From: Bacilli bacterium
Lineage (GTDB): Bacteria > Bacillota_I > Bacilli_A > RFN20 > CAG-826
Assembly: GCA_022482735.1 (NCBI GenBank)
Contig: JAKVOO010000001.1
Span: forward strand, 1,150,837 to 1,214,836
Length of the DNA stretch: 64,000 nt
Direction: 5' to 3'
Every line of letters starts with the position of its first letter. Position 1 is the first letter of the stretch. Shown one piece after another: positions 7,082-16,009 of this stretch. A model generated the notes under the pieces. It did not search any database and was not told where the DNA came from. It saw only the letters and a list, made by a program, of their open reading frames with translations. The position numbers and the translations under genes are program-made.

Positions 7082-9439
7082 ATGAAAAACAAAAAATTAT
7101 TTGTTCTTTCACTCTTTGGAGTTCTAGCCCTAACATCATGCGGTGGCGGCGGCGGCTCTACAAGCAGTGGAGGATCAGGCAGCTCAGGCTCGCAAACTAG
7201 CGGATCAGAGCTTCGTTTAGCTGGTGGCGAAGAAGGCGAAATTATCAACTACTCGGCCAGTAGCTATGCAGAACGCGCTAAGATTTTGGAACAACTCGAA
7301 AAGTATACGCTTGATAACTTCCTCGGTGGTATTCCGATGTATGATAGCGCAAGCAACGTCATGTATTCGACGCGTTTACAAATTCCAAGCGACACTTACA
7401 TTCCTAACTATGGTTTCGGTGTTGGCCAAGGTACCATTACTACGGCATTAACCTCGGCTCAAGAGCCGGAAACGAAATACGCAATGTATTTCCATAGTTG
7501 GCAATCACAAGATCCAGGTAGTTTAAACTACTGGAATGCTAGTGACTCTGTCACCGCTGACTTAAATGCCCTTATCACTTCGGCCTATTACGGAACCGAA
7601 TTTACAGAAGATAAGAGCAGTTATCAATGGTATGATTCATTGGCGACCGAAAAGCCAATTGCTCTCAATCCAGATGCAAATGGTATGGCCACTAAATGGA
7701 GAGTTAAGGTTAAGACGGTTACCGATACTCCAACCCTCGTTTACAACACGCTCTCAACCGCTCCGGATAGAGCTGCTTACGACGGAAGAGGAGTGGTCCT
7801 TGCCGACTATTTAACTCCATTCAAGGCAATTCTTGACAATCAACTTTATCGTTCTACCGATTTAGGATCTTCATCCTCAGGTTTCGTTGGCGCTGCTCAA
7901 TATAGTGCTGATGTCGCTGCCGGAAAGAGCCCAAACTGGAACAGTGTTGGTATTCAACTTAACGAAACCGAACAATCAATTGATTTTGAGTTCGTTACGA
8001 AGAAGACTCAATTCTATGCAATGTATAACTTGTCCTCAAGTTTATTCTCACCGATTCCACAAAGCTTCTTAGATCTTATTGGCGGTGCGGCTAACTTCGG
8101 GTTACAATCCGGTGGTGTTAACAACGTCTTATCACTTGGTATGTATACCTTAGAGGAGTGGCAAGCTGACAAGCAATTAGCCTTTAAGAAGAATCCAGTA
8201 TTCTTTGAAAAAGATCGGGCTAACTTTGCTGGCTACAAGTACACCATTCTTGGTAGTGCTACCGTCGCCTTTGATGAATTCTTAGCTGGCAAACTTGACT
8301 CAGCTGGTATTCCTTCAACCGCGCTTGATCAATACAAATCAGACCCACGTACCCGTCGGACCCTTGGTGATACCGTTTGGAAACTTCAAACCAACACCAC
8401 GACTGAAGCGGGATGGGAATCATTATTTGGCGAAACAGGATCAGTATATCCTCACTCCGAGGATTCTTACTGGGATGTTAAACCAGTTATGTCTAACAAA
8501 GACTTCTTAAACGGCTTATACTTCTCAATCAACCGTTCTGAATTGGCGGCTGAAGAAGGCAAAAACCCAGCTGCGGCATTCTTATCCGATGCTTACATGA
8601 TTGACCCAGAAGAAGGTATTTCCTTCCGTTCGAGTGATGAAGGTAAAGCTGTTCTTGAAGACCGTTTACCTGAAAGCAATGGTTATGATACCGAAATTGC
8701 CAAGGGCTTATTCCAAAGAGCTATGACGACTCTTGAGGCTGAAGGAAAATATACTCCAGGAACCCCAACTTCGCCAACGCCAATTACGCTTGAATTGATT
8801 TATCAATCACAAAGCCAAGTTGATACTGAAGGTATTACGATTAAGAAATACTTCGAAGAAACATTTAATGCGGCTTGCCCGAATTATAAGTTAACCATTC
8901 ATACTTATGCTACTTCTAACTGGATGGATGCTTACTATGCGGCTATGCAAGGCGACTTCGACTTATCGTTTGGTTCAATCAGCGGTAACACCCTTGACCC
9001 AATCTCCTTCATGGATACCGTTTGCTCGGATAACCGTTCTGGATTTACCCTTTCTTGGGGACCTGATACCGGTGCCGTCAATATGGATAGCCCAATCGTC
9101 TATGATGAACAAATCTTCTCCTATGATGCCTTATTAGGCGCTGCCAATGGTGGTGCGGTTATTAAAAATGGTGAAGCTGCTAATATGTTTAAACTTACAA
9201 ACATTGAAGCTGGCGAAGCTGTTGATGGTAAATTCACTGCTACTGGTCATGGTACTTATTTCTACAATGCGGAGTATGCAAGCCGTATTCAAGTTGAAAT
9301 CGTTGCCGTCGAAATTTGGTACTATAGTGCACCATTACCAGAAGGTGTTAGTGAAGATGGATTCGTTGCCCCAGAACTTGGTGTGAACTTAACCATCAAT
9401 ATGAATACCGATGGCACATTTGAAGTTATCGTTACCTGA
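7082..9439 (+). CDS. oppA: Oligopeptide ABC transporter substrate-binding lipoprotein (frame interrupted at 3' end)
   Basis: As read, a 785-residue protein. The signal peptide MKNKKLFVLSLFGVLALTSC ends in a lipobox with Cys20, followed by a Gly/Ser linker (to about residue 42) and a long SBP_bac_5-type domain (for example YWNASDSVTADL near 150). Membrane anchoring outside the cell and capture of peptides for OppBCDF are expected. The frame is open 24 codons upstream, but AAAGGAG lies 8 bases before ATG 7082 and the signal peptide starts there. The frame stops at TGA 9437-9439, while the following bases continue the same protein in the +1 frame (see 9438-9557). Downstream hairpins probably give it higher expression than the permeases. 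Confidence 0.85.
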   Translation: MKNKKLFVLSLFGVLALTSCGGGGGSTSSGGSGSSGSQTSGSELRLAGGEEGEIINYSASSYAERAKILEQLEKYTLDNFLGGIPMYDSASNVMYSTRLQIPSDTYIPNYGFGVGQGTITTALTSAQEPETKYAMYFHSWQSQDPGSLNYWNASDSVTADLNALITSAYYGTEFTEDKSSYQWYDSLATEKPIALNPDANGMATKWRVKVKTVTDTPTLVYNTLSTAPDRAAYDGRGVVLADYLTPFKAILDNQLYRSTDLGSSSSGFVGAAQYSADVAAGKSPNWNSVGIQLNETEQSIDFEFVTKKTQFYAMYNLSSSLFSPIPQSFLDLIGGAANFGLQSGGVNNVLSLGMYTLEEWQADKQLAFKKNPVFFEKDRANFAGYKYTILGSATVAFDEFLAGKLDSAGIPSTALDQYKSDPRTRRTLGDTVWKLQTNTTTEAGWESLFGETGSVYPHSEDSYWDVKPVMSNKDFLNGLYFSINRSELAAEEGKNPAAAFLSDAYMIDPEEGISFRSSDEGKAVLEDRLPESNGYDTEIAKGLFQRAMTTLEAEGKYTPGTPTSPTPITLELIYQSQSQVDTEGITIKKYFEETFNAACPNYKLTIHTYATSNWMDAYYAAMQGDFDLSFGSISGNTLDPISFMDTVCSDNRSGFTLSWGPDTGAVNMDSPIVYDEQIFSYDALLGAANGGAVIKNGEAANMFKLTNIEAGEAVDGKFTATGHGTYFYNAEYASRIQVEIVAVEIWYYSAPLPEGVSEDGFVAPELGVNLTINMNTDGTFEVIVT

Positions 9440-9557
9440 TCTTCCACTTGATGCCGGAGGTGCTTACGATATGACCTTGTACTTCACGATTACAGTTGAT
9501 GGTGTCTCAACAAGCAGCTCAACTTACGTTACGTTTCAAGGACCAGCCGCTGCCTAA
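9438..9557 (+). other. Out-of-frame C-terminal 39 codons of oppA
   Basis: Reading GAT from 9438, directly after codon ACC 9434-9436 and skipping T9437, gives DLPLDAGGAYDMTLYFTITV and then a Ser/Thr-rich stretch ending QGPAAA before TAA 9555-9557. The composition continues the beta-strand pattern just before the stop, and codon use matches oppA. A one-base insertion (true mutation or sequence error) is the simplest explanation. Confidence 0.75.
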
Positions 9558-9578
9558 TTATTGTTGCTAAAAATTATT

Positions 9579-9609
9579 GGTTAGGGTAATCGCACAGGTT
9601 ACTCTAACC
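9579..9609 (+). terminator. Hairpin 1 between oppA and oppB
   Basis: GGTTAGGGTAA (9579-9589) pairs with TTACTCTAACC (9599-9609), 11 bp with one G-U. There is no T-run after it, so it is more likely an mRNA-stabilising or processing hairpin than a terminator. Confidence 0.6.
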
Positions 9610-9631
9610 ATCATGGTGAAAATTTCAGGGG

Positions 9632-9660
9632 CATTGCCGGCTTATAGCCGGCAATGTTTC
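9632..9660 (+). terminator. Hairpin 2, probable partial terminator between oppA and oppB
   Basis: CATTGCCGGCT (9632-9642) and AGCCGGCAATG (9646-9656) form an 11-bp perfect GC-rich stem with a 3-nt loop, followed by TTTCTCT. The weak U-tract suits leaky termination, allowing excess OppA over the membrane components. Confidence 0.7.
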
Positions 9661-9727
9661 TCTGTATTTATATATTCGTATGGATTAAAATAGAAATATA
9701 CTTTTTTAGAAAAAAGGAGAAATTGAT

Positions 9728-10756
9728 ATGTGGAAATATATTGTAAAACGTATCTTATTGATGCTCTTAACCACTTTCATTATCCTTTCGTTAACTTTTA
9801 TTCTCATGAAGATGTTGAAGATGCAGACCGCTCCAGGAACGGCAGAACAGCAAAAAGCATTTTATGATAATCAAGTTGCGTTAGGCTACATGTATATAGT
9901 TACGGATCATACTGTCACATCAGATGTGACATTGGCGCCAATTGGTGGCGTGGTTTGGCGGTACAACGTTTATCCGGTTATGTACCAATATTTTATTTGG
10001 ATTCGTAATATTATTACGAAATGGGATTGGGGAACCTCAACAAGAATTGCCTTTAATGATTCAGTTATGACTATTATAGCGCGACGACTTCCCTATTCGA
10101 TGAAACTAAATGTTTGGGCGATGATTTTTTCTATCCCGCTTGGATTTATTCTAGGTATTTGGGCGGCTTTAAAGAAAAATAAACCAGCCGACCACACTAT
10201 TTCCACATTAGTTATGGTTTTTATTTCTGTTCCTTCATTTGTAATTATTTCATTTTTAATGAAAATATTAGCTTACGATGCGGGTTGGTTGCCAACCCAG
10301 TGGCCATCAGATGGTGCGCCACTTGCTATTAGAATTCAGGGCTATATAATTCCTGTAATGTGTTTGTGCTTTGGAACAGTAGCGGGATTTACTCGTTATA
10401 CTCGAGCCGAACTTACGGAAGTTATGTCAAGTGAGTTCCTTCTTTTGGCACGGACTAAAGGCTTAACGAAGTCTCAAACAGTAATTCGCCACGCCTTACG
10501 GAACTCGCTAGTGCCAATTGTTCCGATGATTATTGGAGAATTCATTGGTATTCTTTCTGGATCAATGATTCTCGAACAATTGTACGGAATTCCCGGAATA
10601 GGCTCATTATTCGTCACAGCAATTACGGTTAAGGACTATAACGTCATCATGGTCGATATGGCCGTTTATACAATGATTGGTCTTGTTGCCATTTTATTGG
10701 TTGACCTCAGTTATGGTATTGTTGACCCAAGAATCAGAATGGGGGCCCGCAAATAA
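9728..10756 (+). CDS. oppB: Oligopeptide ABC transporter permease OppB
   Basis: A 342-residue inner-membrane subunit with six hydrophobic segments. The EAA loop reads LARTKGLTKSQTVIRHALRNSLVP near residue 240 and contacts the ATPases. The external loop after helix 1 is about 70 residues, longer than usual. AAAAGGAG lies upstream of the ATG; the stop overlaps the oppC start by one base. Confidence 0.92.
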   Translation: MWKYIVKRILLMLLTTFIILSLTFILMKMLKMQTAPGTAEQQKAFYDNQVALGYMYIVTDHTVTSDVTLAPIGGVVWRYNVYPVMYQYFIWIRNIITKWDWGTSTRIAFNDSVMTIIARRLPYSMKLNVWAMIFSIPLGFILGIWAALKKNKPADHTISTLVMVFISVPSFVIISFLMKILAYDAGWLPTQWPSDGAPLAIRIQGYIIPVMCLCFGTVAGFTRYTRAELTEVMSSEFLLLARTKGLTKSQTVIRHALRNSLVPIVPMIIGEFIGILSGSMILEQLYGIPGIGSLFVTAITVKDYNVIMVDMAVYTMIGLVAILLVDLSYGIVDPRIRMGARK

Positions 10757-12708
10757 TGGAAAACGAAAAAAAGAAAAATCCTAACATCGAAACAGCAAAT
10801 GATGGTATTGAAGCCAGCGATTTTCGTTTTGTTCAAAAGGATAAAACTATTCATGATGTTAAGTTTCAAACTAAACCTACAACATTCTTAAAGGATGCAA
10901 TAACTCGTTTTGTGAAGAATAAATCGTCAGTTGTGGCGGGCATTATTCTTTCAGTTATTGTTTTGATGGCGATTTTTGTTCCAATTTTAGATACCTCTGA
11001 TATTGAAAGTTCAAAAAAGCCTGAAGCTTTGCTGAGTCCAAGATGGTATGGTTTTGAAAATGCATCTATTTTAAACGGAACCAGAAAATATTCTGGCGTG
11101 GTTGTAGATACAATCACCGATCCAGAAAATCCAACTCCAGCTGGGTATAAGAGCGAAGCGGTTAGAAGTATGTCCACCTATGAAGACTATATCAGTAGTC
11201 CTTCGCAATACGGATGGGGAGGAATGGTTGCCTTACGTGCGGATACGCGGGATAAGAATGTGGCAATTGCTTCACCGGCTTTCTATGTGTATCCAGATGA
11301 AGACTACACTTTTACCTTTAACTTCAATGAAGAGGAAAATGCGGCTTTAGAAGTAAGTGCTAATTATATGATTTCGCTTTGGGTGAGCTATGACAATAAT
11401 GGTATTTATACACAACTATTGTTAAAACCTTATTCTTCTGATTTTGGCGCAATTTCGATTGACAATGTAAGCCAAGTTATCGAAGAAAATAGACCAACAT
11501 CCAATACGGAAGCCTTCTTTAATGTGCGTTTCTTGCTGACTTTAAAGACAGCGACATCGGGGACTTATCCGACACTGCTAATTGATTCGATTTCTGGAGT
11601 CAATGATAATGATGAAACCGATGGCTTCTTTGATAATATTGGCTTCGTTGACGGCAACAGTTATATGCTTCGCGAAGTAACTGGAAGTACGCAAGCGGCT
11701 TATAAATGGGGAATCGCTTCTGGATATAGCGGTTCTAAGAGTCTATATAAAGGCTTAATTTTAAAAGCTAACTTTGTTTATGATCAATATTTAGCTGTTT
11801 ATGGCGAGCAGAAAGATTTCCAAGTTGGAAAATCGGAAGTCGATGTTTATATTGCTAAGGGTTGGATGAGTTATGACTATGATATCGGGCCATCTTCTTT
11901 TGTTCGATTGAGCGAGCATTGCCCAATTATTGAGGTCACATCTCAAAAGACTAGTACAGCACAGGGAATTACTTCCATTTATGTTATTGGTAAAGTCTCA
12001 ATGTATCGTTATTATGGTTATTCTTCCATGCCTCACTTTATATTTGGAACAGATATCTCTGGACACGATTTCTTCAAGCGAGTTTTTTCCGGCCTAAGAA
12101 CTTCGTTAATGTTGGGTGTTTTGGCAACAGTCATTAATGTCACCATCGGTATTATTTGGGGAGCTATTTCCGCTTATTATGGCGGCTGGACAGATTTAAT
12201 CATGGAGCGTCTTACCGACATCTTGGGTGGAGTTCCGTGGATTGTCGTCATGACTCTGGCTATTCTACATTTTGGCAACAATATGTGGACCTTCCTTATG
12301 GCTATATGTTTGACGGGTTGGATTGGGACAGCCAGTGTTACGCGTTCTCAGTTTTACCGTTATAAACGCAGAGAATATGTCTTGGCCTCAAGAACATTAG
12401 GCGCCAGTGACAGACGATTAATTTTCCGGCATATTCTTCCCAATGCAGTCGGTGTTATCGTCACCTCATCGGTCTTGATGATTCCTTCAATCATCTTCTC
12501 GGAAGCCACTATTGCTTACTTGCAACTTGGTTTACAAGGCGTGCCGAGTTTAGGCGTGGCCCTTAGTGAGGCGCAAAATTATTTGAAGGATTCGTCTTAT
12601 ATGACGATTTCCGCTTCCATCGTGGTTTCAATATTAATGATTTGTTTTAACCTATTTGGCAACGGTCTCCGTGATGCCTTTAACCCATCACTGAAGGGAG
12701 TTGATTAA
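10756..12708 (+). CDS. oppC: Oligopeptide ABC transporter permease OppC with large external domain
   Basis: A 650-residue protein against about 300 for ordinary OppC. Residues 1-50 are cytoplasmic and 52-75 form the first membrane helix. About 76-425 is a hydrophilic, Tyr/Ser/Asp-rich region with beta-strand character that should face outside. From about 430 the normal transporter core resumes (FGTDISGHDFFKRVFSGLRTSL, then five helices). The EAA loop ASRTLGASDRRLIFRHILPN is intact near residue 545. The external part could help dock OppA or bind substrate; this is inference. Translationally coupled to oppB and oppD. Confidence 0.9.
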   Translation: MENEKKKNPNIETANDGIEASDFRFVQKDKTIHDVKFQTKPTTFLKDAITRFVKNKSSVVAGIILSVIVLMAIFVPILDTSDIESSKKPEALLSPRWYGFENASILNGTRKYSGVVVDTITDPENPTPAGYKSEAVRSMSTYEDYISSPSQYGWGGMVALRADTRDKNVAIASPAFYVYPDEDYTFTFNFNEEENAALEVSANYMISLWVSYDNNGIYTQLLLKPYSSDFGAISIDNVSQVIEENRPTSNTEAFFNVRFLLTLKTATSGTYPTLLIDSISGVNDNDETDGFFDNIGFVDGNSYMLREVTGSTQAAYKWGIASGYSGSKSLYKGLILKANFVYDQYLAVYGEQKDFQVGKSEVDVYIAKGWMSYDYDIGPSSFVRLSEHCPIIEVTSQKTSTAQGITSIYVIGKVSMYRYYGYSSMPHFIFGTDISGHDFFKRVFSGLRTSLMLGVLATVINVTIGIIWGAISAYYGGWTDLIMERLTDILGGVPWIVVMTLAILHFGNNMWTFLMAICLTGWIGTASVTRSQFYRYKRREYVLASRTLGASDRRLIFRHILPNAVGVIVTSSVLMIPSIIFSEATIAYLQLGLQGVPSLGVALSEAQNYLKDSSYMTISASIVVSILMICFNLFGNGLRDAFNPSLKGVD

Positions 12709-12709
12709 T

Positions 12710-14719
12710 ATGGCGACAATAAAAAAAGTTCCTGAAAAGGAAGTTGTTATCAGTGTACAGGACTTGAGAATTTCTTTCTTTACAGACAATGGACGCGTCC
12801 ATGCTGTTCGGGGTGTGAGTTTTGATTTATACAAAGGGGAGATTCTTTGTATCGTTGGCGAGTCGGGATCGGGTAAATCGGTTTCAGCCAAGACGATTAT
12901 GGGAATTTTACCGGGTAATGCCCGAATTGATTCGGGAAGCATTATGTTTGAAGGCGAAGATTTGACGCAAGTGTCGGAAGAAGAATTTCACCGAATCCGG
13001 GGAAATAAGATTGGAATGATTTTCCAGGACCCACTCTCTTCCTTAAATCCGATTATGAAGGTGGGCAAGCAAATCACCGAAGCGGTCATTATTAATAGTG
13101 ACAAAATGAAGCAGAAGTTCGATGACATCATTGCGCCGACTAATATCAAGTATAAAAACGATCAAGCTAAGATTTTTCATAAGGTAGATGGTATCCAAAC
13201 GGCGATTGCTCTTAGAAAGAAAGAGACCAAGGATGCTATTGCCAACATAAAAGCTACTTCGAAACGTAATCAAGTCAAGAAGTTGAAGGCGGAATTACGG
13301 GAAGAAGAGATCAAGATTAATCGTGAAGCAACTACATTACTAAAGAAATTAGACTCGGTCATTCAGGAAGAAAAAAAGAAAATTAGCTTTGCACAAGCGG
13401 AGATTGAAACGAAGATAGTTCTTAAGAACAATGAGCTTAAGGAAGCAATCAGCGCTGTTAAAGCGGATAAATTGCTTAATGAAGAAGAAAAGAGTGTTAA
13501 AGTTAAAGCACTTACGGATGCTTTTAAAAACGAGAAAAGCCAATTAGAGGGTAATATCGCTAATTTGGAGACTGGATTAATTCCGTTAATTCAAGATCGG
13601 GACGAAAAAGTAGAAGCAGCCAAAAAAGTTTCCCTAGAAAAAATTGCGGTTAAGCGCGACGAAAAAAACAAGCAAATTGCCGCTGTTTTGGCAGATGATT
13701 CTATTTCAGATGCCGTATTGAAAGAAAAAATTCGCGAGTTGAAATTAACCTTAAGAGACGACAAAGCGAAGGCAAAACGTGAAATTGCCGACTATAAAAT
13801 CGAGATGAAGCCGATTTTGCGCGAAGATAAGGCAAAATTGAAAGTGGCTAAAAAAGAGGCCAAGGCGGAAGTTAAAGCCTACAAAGCCGATTTAGTAAAA
13901 AAGCGGGATGAGAAGCTTGCATCTTTAAGTGAACATTTGAAATCCGCTAAGGCTAATGGCACTAAAGAAGAAATCAAAAAGACGGAAGAAGAAATTGCTA
14001 AAGTGAAAGCCGAATACGTTGATTCAATTAAAATCACCCGTTCAGAAGCTAAGAAAATGGCAATTAAAGTTATGACCGAAGTGGGAATTCCCAATGCGGA
14101 AAGACGCTATAAGCAATATCCATTTGAATTTTCAGGTGGTATGCGGCAAAGAATCGTCATTGCTATTGCTTTGACACAAAATCCAGATATTCTTATTCTT
14201 GATGAACCAACCACTGCGCTTGATGTTACTATTCAAGCTCAGATTTTGGAATTGGTTAACAACTTGAAGCGGAATCGTAACTTGTCAGCAATCTTTATTA
14301 CCCACGACTTAGGCGTTGTGGCCAATATGGCGGATCGAGTTGCGGTTATGTATGCAGGTAAAATTGTTGAATACGGATTGGTTAATGAAATATTTTATGA
14401 TCCGCGGCATCCATATACATGGGCGCTACTATCATCAATTCCTGATATCGATAGTAAAGAACGGCTTGAAGCTATTCCGGGTACGCCACCCAATATGATT
14501 TTTCCACCTGTTGGTGATGCTTTTGCCTTGAGAAGTCATTATGCCATGTCAGTTGATTTCAAAAAAGAGCCGCCACTATTCCAGGTGTCGGATACTCATT
14601 TTGCTGCCACTTGGCTTCTTGACCCTCGGGCACCCAAAGCGCAAATGCCAAAAATTGTTAGCGAACGAATTCGCATTTCGCTCGCACGGGCTAAAAAAGA
14701 GGAGGCGAAAGTCAAATGA
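12710..14719 (+). CDS. oppD: Oligopeptide ABC transporter ATPase OppD with long helical insertion
   Basis: A 669-residue ATPase, roughly twice the usual 330-350. Walker A GESGSGKS is near residue 50 and the Q-loop IFQDPLSSLNP near 105. Residues from about 128 to 440 are a Lys/Glu/Ala-rich, heptad-like helical insertion with no Walker features. The fold then resumes with a normal helix, the signature FSGGMRQR (about 474), Walker B ILILDEPTTALD and HDLGVVA. The C-terminal oligopeptide-type extension (GTPPNM region) is present, but the usual cluster of Cys in that tail is missing. ATG 12710 follows GGGAG; oppF overlaps the end by 4 bp. Confidence 0.92.
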   Translation: MATIKKVPEKEVVISVQDLRISFFTDNGRVHAVRGVSFDLYKGEILCIVGESGSGKSVSAKTIMGILPGNARIDSGSIMFEGEDLTQVSEEEFHRIRGNKIGMIFQDPLSSLNPIMKVGKQITEAVIINSDKMKQKFDDIIAPTNIKYKNDQAKIFHKVDGIQTAIALRKKETKDAIANIKATSKRNQVKKLKAELREEEIKINREATTLLKKLDSVIQEEKKKISFAQAEIETKIVLKNNELKEAISAVKADKLLNEEEKSVKVKALTDAFKNEKSQLEGNIANLETGLIPLIQDRDEKVEAAKKVSLEKIAVKRDEKNKQIAAVLADDSISDAVLKEKIRELKLTLRDDKAKAKREIADYKIEMKPILREDKAKLKVAKKEAKAEVKAYKADLVKKRDEKLASLSEHLKSAKANGTKEEIKKTEEEIAKVKAEYVDSIKITRSEAKKMAIKVMTEVGIPNAERRYKQYPFEFSGGMRQRIVIAIALTQNPDILILDEPTTALDVTIQAQILELVNNLKRNRNLSAIFITHDLGVVANMADRVAVMYAGKIVEYGLVNEIFYDPRHPYTWALLSSIPDIDSKERLEAIPGTPPNMIFPPVGDAFALRSHYAMSVDFKKEPPLFQVSDTHFAATWLLDPRAPKAQMPKIVSERIRISLARAKKEEAKVK

Positions 14720-15954
14720 GAACAGTAAGTTTTAAACAAGAATTAGTCGATAAAGACATTGTCCTCTCCGTTCGTCACCTCAAACAGTTCTTTACTGTTG
14801 GTAGTGGTGCGAGTAAGTTTCGGACAAAAGCCGTTCACGATGTATCATTCGATATAAAAAAAGGCGAAGTATTTGGACTCGTTGGTGAATCCGGCTGTGG
14901 TAAAACTACTACGGGACGTTCAATTATTCGCTTATATGACATTACCAGTGGATCGGTTTATTTTAAGGGTTACCGAATTACGGGTGGGACGCGTTGGAAC
15001 GAAAAAGAAATTAAATGGACCAAAATTCGTGGTAAAAAGCAAATTGCGGAATTAAATCAGCAAATGCGTGACGAAATTAATGATTCAAAAACCGAAAACG
15101 AAGAGTATAACGAATCGTTGATTGCGAGTATTAAGGCGCGTTATAATGAAAAAATTACTGCTATTAAAACTCATATTAATGAAGTTAGAACACAAGAAAA
15201 AGAAAATATTGCGCAAATAAAATATGATAATCGACATGTTGATCCCCAATTAATGAGCAAGATTCAGATGATCTTCCAAGATCCTACTGATTCGCTCGAT
15301 CCACGGATGACAGTTGAAGACATTATTCAAGAAGGGTTGCATATTCAAGGCATGCACGATCGAGCCGCTAATAGCAACCGGGTCGTAGAAGTTCTTGAAA
15401 AGGTTGGATTGATTGCTGATTATGCCTCCCGTTATCCCCATGAATTCTCTGGTGGTCAACGGCAGAGAATTGGTATTGCTCGGGCCATTATAATGAATCC
15501 TGAATTCCTTATCTGCGATGAGCCAATTAGCGCGTTGGATGTTTCGATTCGTGCGCAAGTTATTAACCTGCTTAACGACTTAAAAGATGAGATGGGTTTA
15601 ACAATGATGTTTATCGCCCACGATTTGTCGGTGGTTAAGTACTTCTGTGACCGCATCGCGGTTATGTACTTTGGAGAGCTTGTGGAGATGACTACGAGTG
15701 AAGAATTATTTAGACATCCACTGCATCCATATACGAAAGCCTTGCTATCGGCGATTCCTAAGCCCGACCCATTAAGTGAAAAGAAACGGAAGCGGATTAT
15801 TTATAACCCACTTACTGACCATGACTACAGTAAAGAGAAGCCAGAACTTCAGGAAATAATTCCTGGTCACTTCGTTTTAGCTAATAATGCTGAAATAGAA
15901 AAGTACAAAAAAGAGATGGCGGCAGCTGATGCTGAAAGCGTTGTTGAGGAATAA
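14716..15954 (+). CDS. oppF: Oligopeptide ABC transporter ATPase OppF with helical insertion
   Basis: A 412-residue ATPase. Walker A GESGCGKTT is near residue 58. A charged helical insertion of roughly 85 residues (about 95-178) follows the YFKGYRITG segment and ends just before the Q-loop MIFQDPTDSLDPRMTV. The signature is FSGGQRQRIGIARA, then LICDEPISALD and HDLSVVKYF. So OppF is expanded before its Q-loop while OppD is expanded after it. It powers import with OppD. The start overlaps oppD (ATGA) and a terminator follows the stop. Confidence 0.92.
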   Translation: MRTVSFKQELVDKDIVLSVRHLKQFFTVGSGASKFRTKAVHDVSFDIKKGEVFGLVGESGCGKTTTGRSIIRLYDITSGSVYFKGYRITGGTRWNEKEIKWTKIRGKKQIAELNQQMRDEINDSKTENEEYNESLIASIKARYNEKITAIKTHINEVRTQEKENIAQIKYDNRHVDPQLMSKIQMIFQDPTDSLDPRMTVEDIIQEGLHIQGMHDRAANSNRVVEVLEKVGLIADYASRYPHEFSGGQRQRIGIARAIIMNPEFLICDEPISALDVSIRAQVINLLNDLKDEMGLTMMFIAHDLSVVKYFCDRIAVMYFGELVEMTTSEELFRHPLHPYTKALLSAIPKPDPLSEKKRKRIIYNPLTDHDYSKEKPELQEIIPGHFVLANNAEIEKYKKEMAAADAESVVEE

Positions 15955-15960
15955 AAAAAC

Positions 15961-15990
15961 AGGCATCTAGTTAATACTGGATGCCTTTAA
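15961..15990 (+). terminator. Intrinsic terminator of the opp operon
   Basis: AGGCATCTAGT (15961-15971) and ACTGGATGCCT (15976-15986) form an 11-bp stem with one G-U and a TAAT loop. The T-run is short (TTTAATT), so some read-through to the DUF3899 gene is possible. Confidence 0.7.
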
Positions 15991-16009
15991 TTACTATCGA
16001 GGAAAACAT

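Noticed and set aside
9434-9440. Programmed +1 frameshift in oppA similar to RF2
   Set aside because: ACC-UGA-U offers poor re-pairing for the Thr tRNA, and there is no upstream Shine-Dalgarno-like stimulator or downstream pseudoknot. An indel is simpler.
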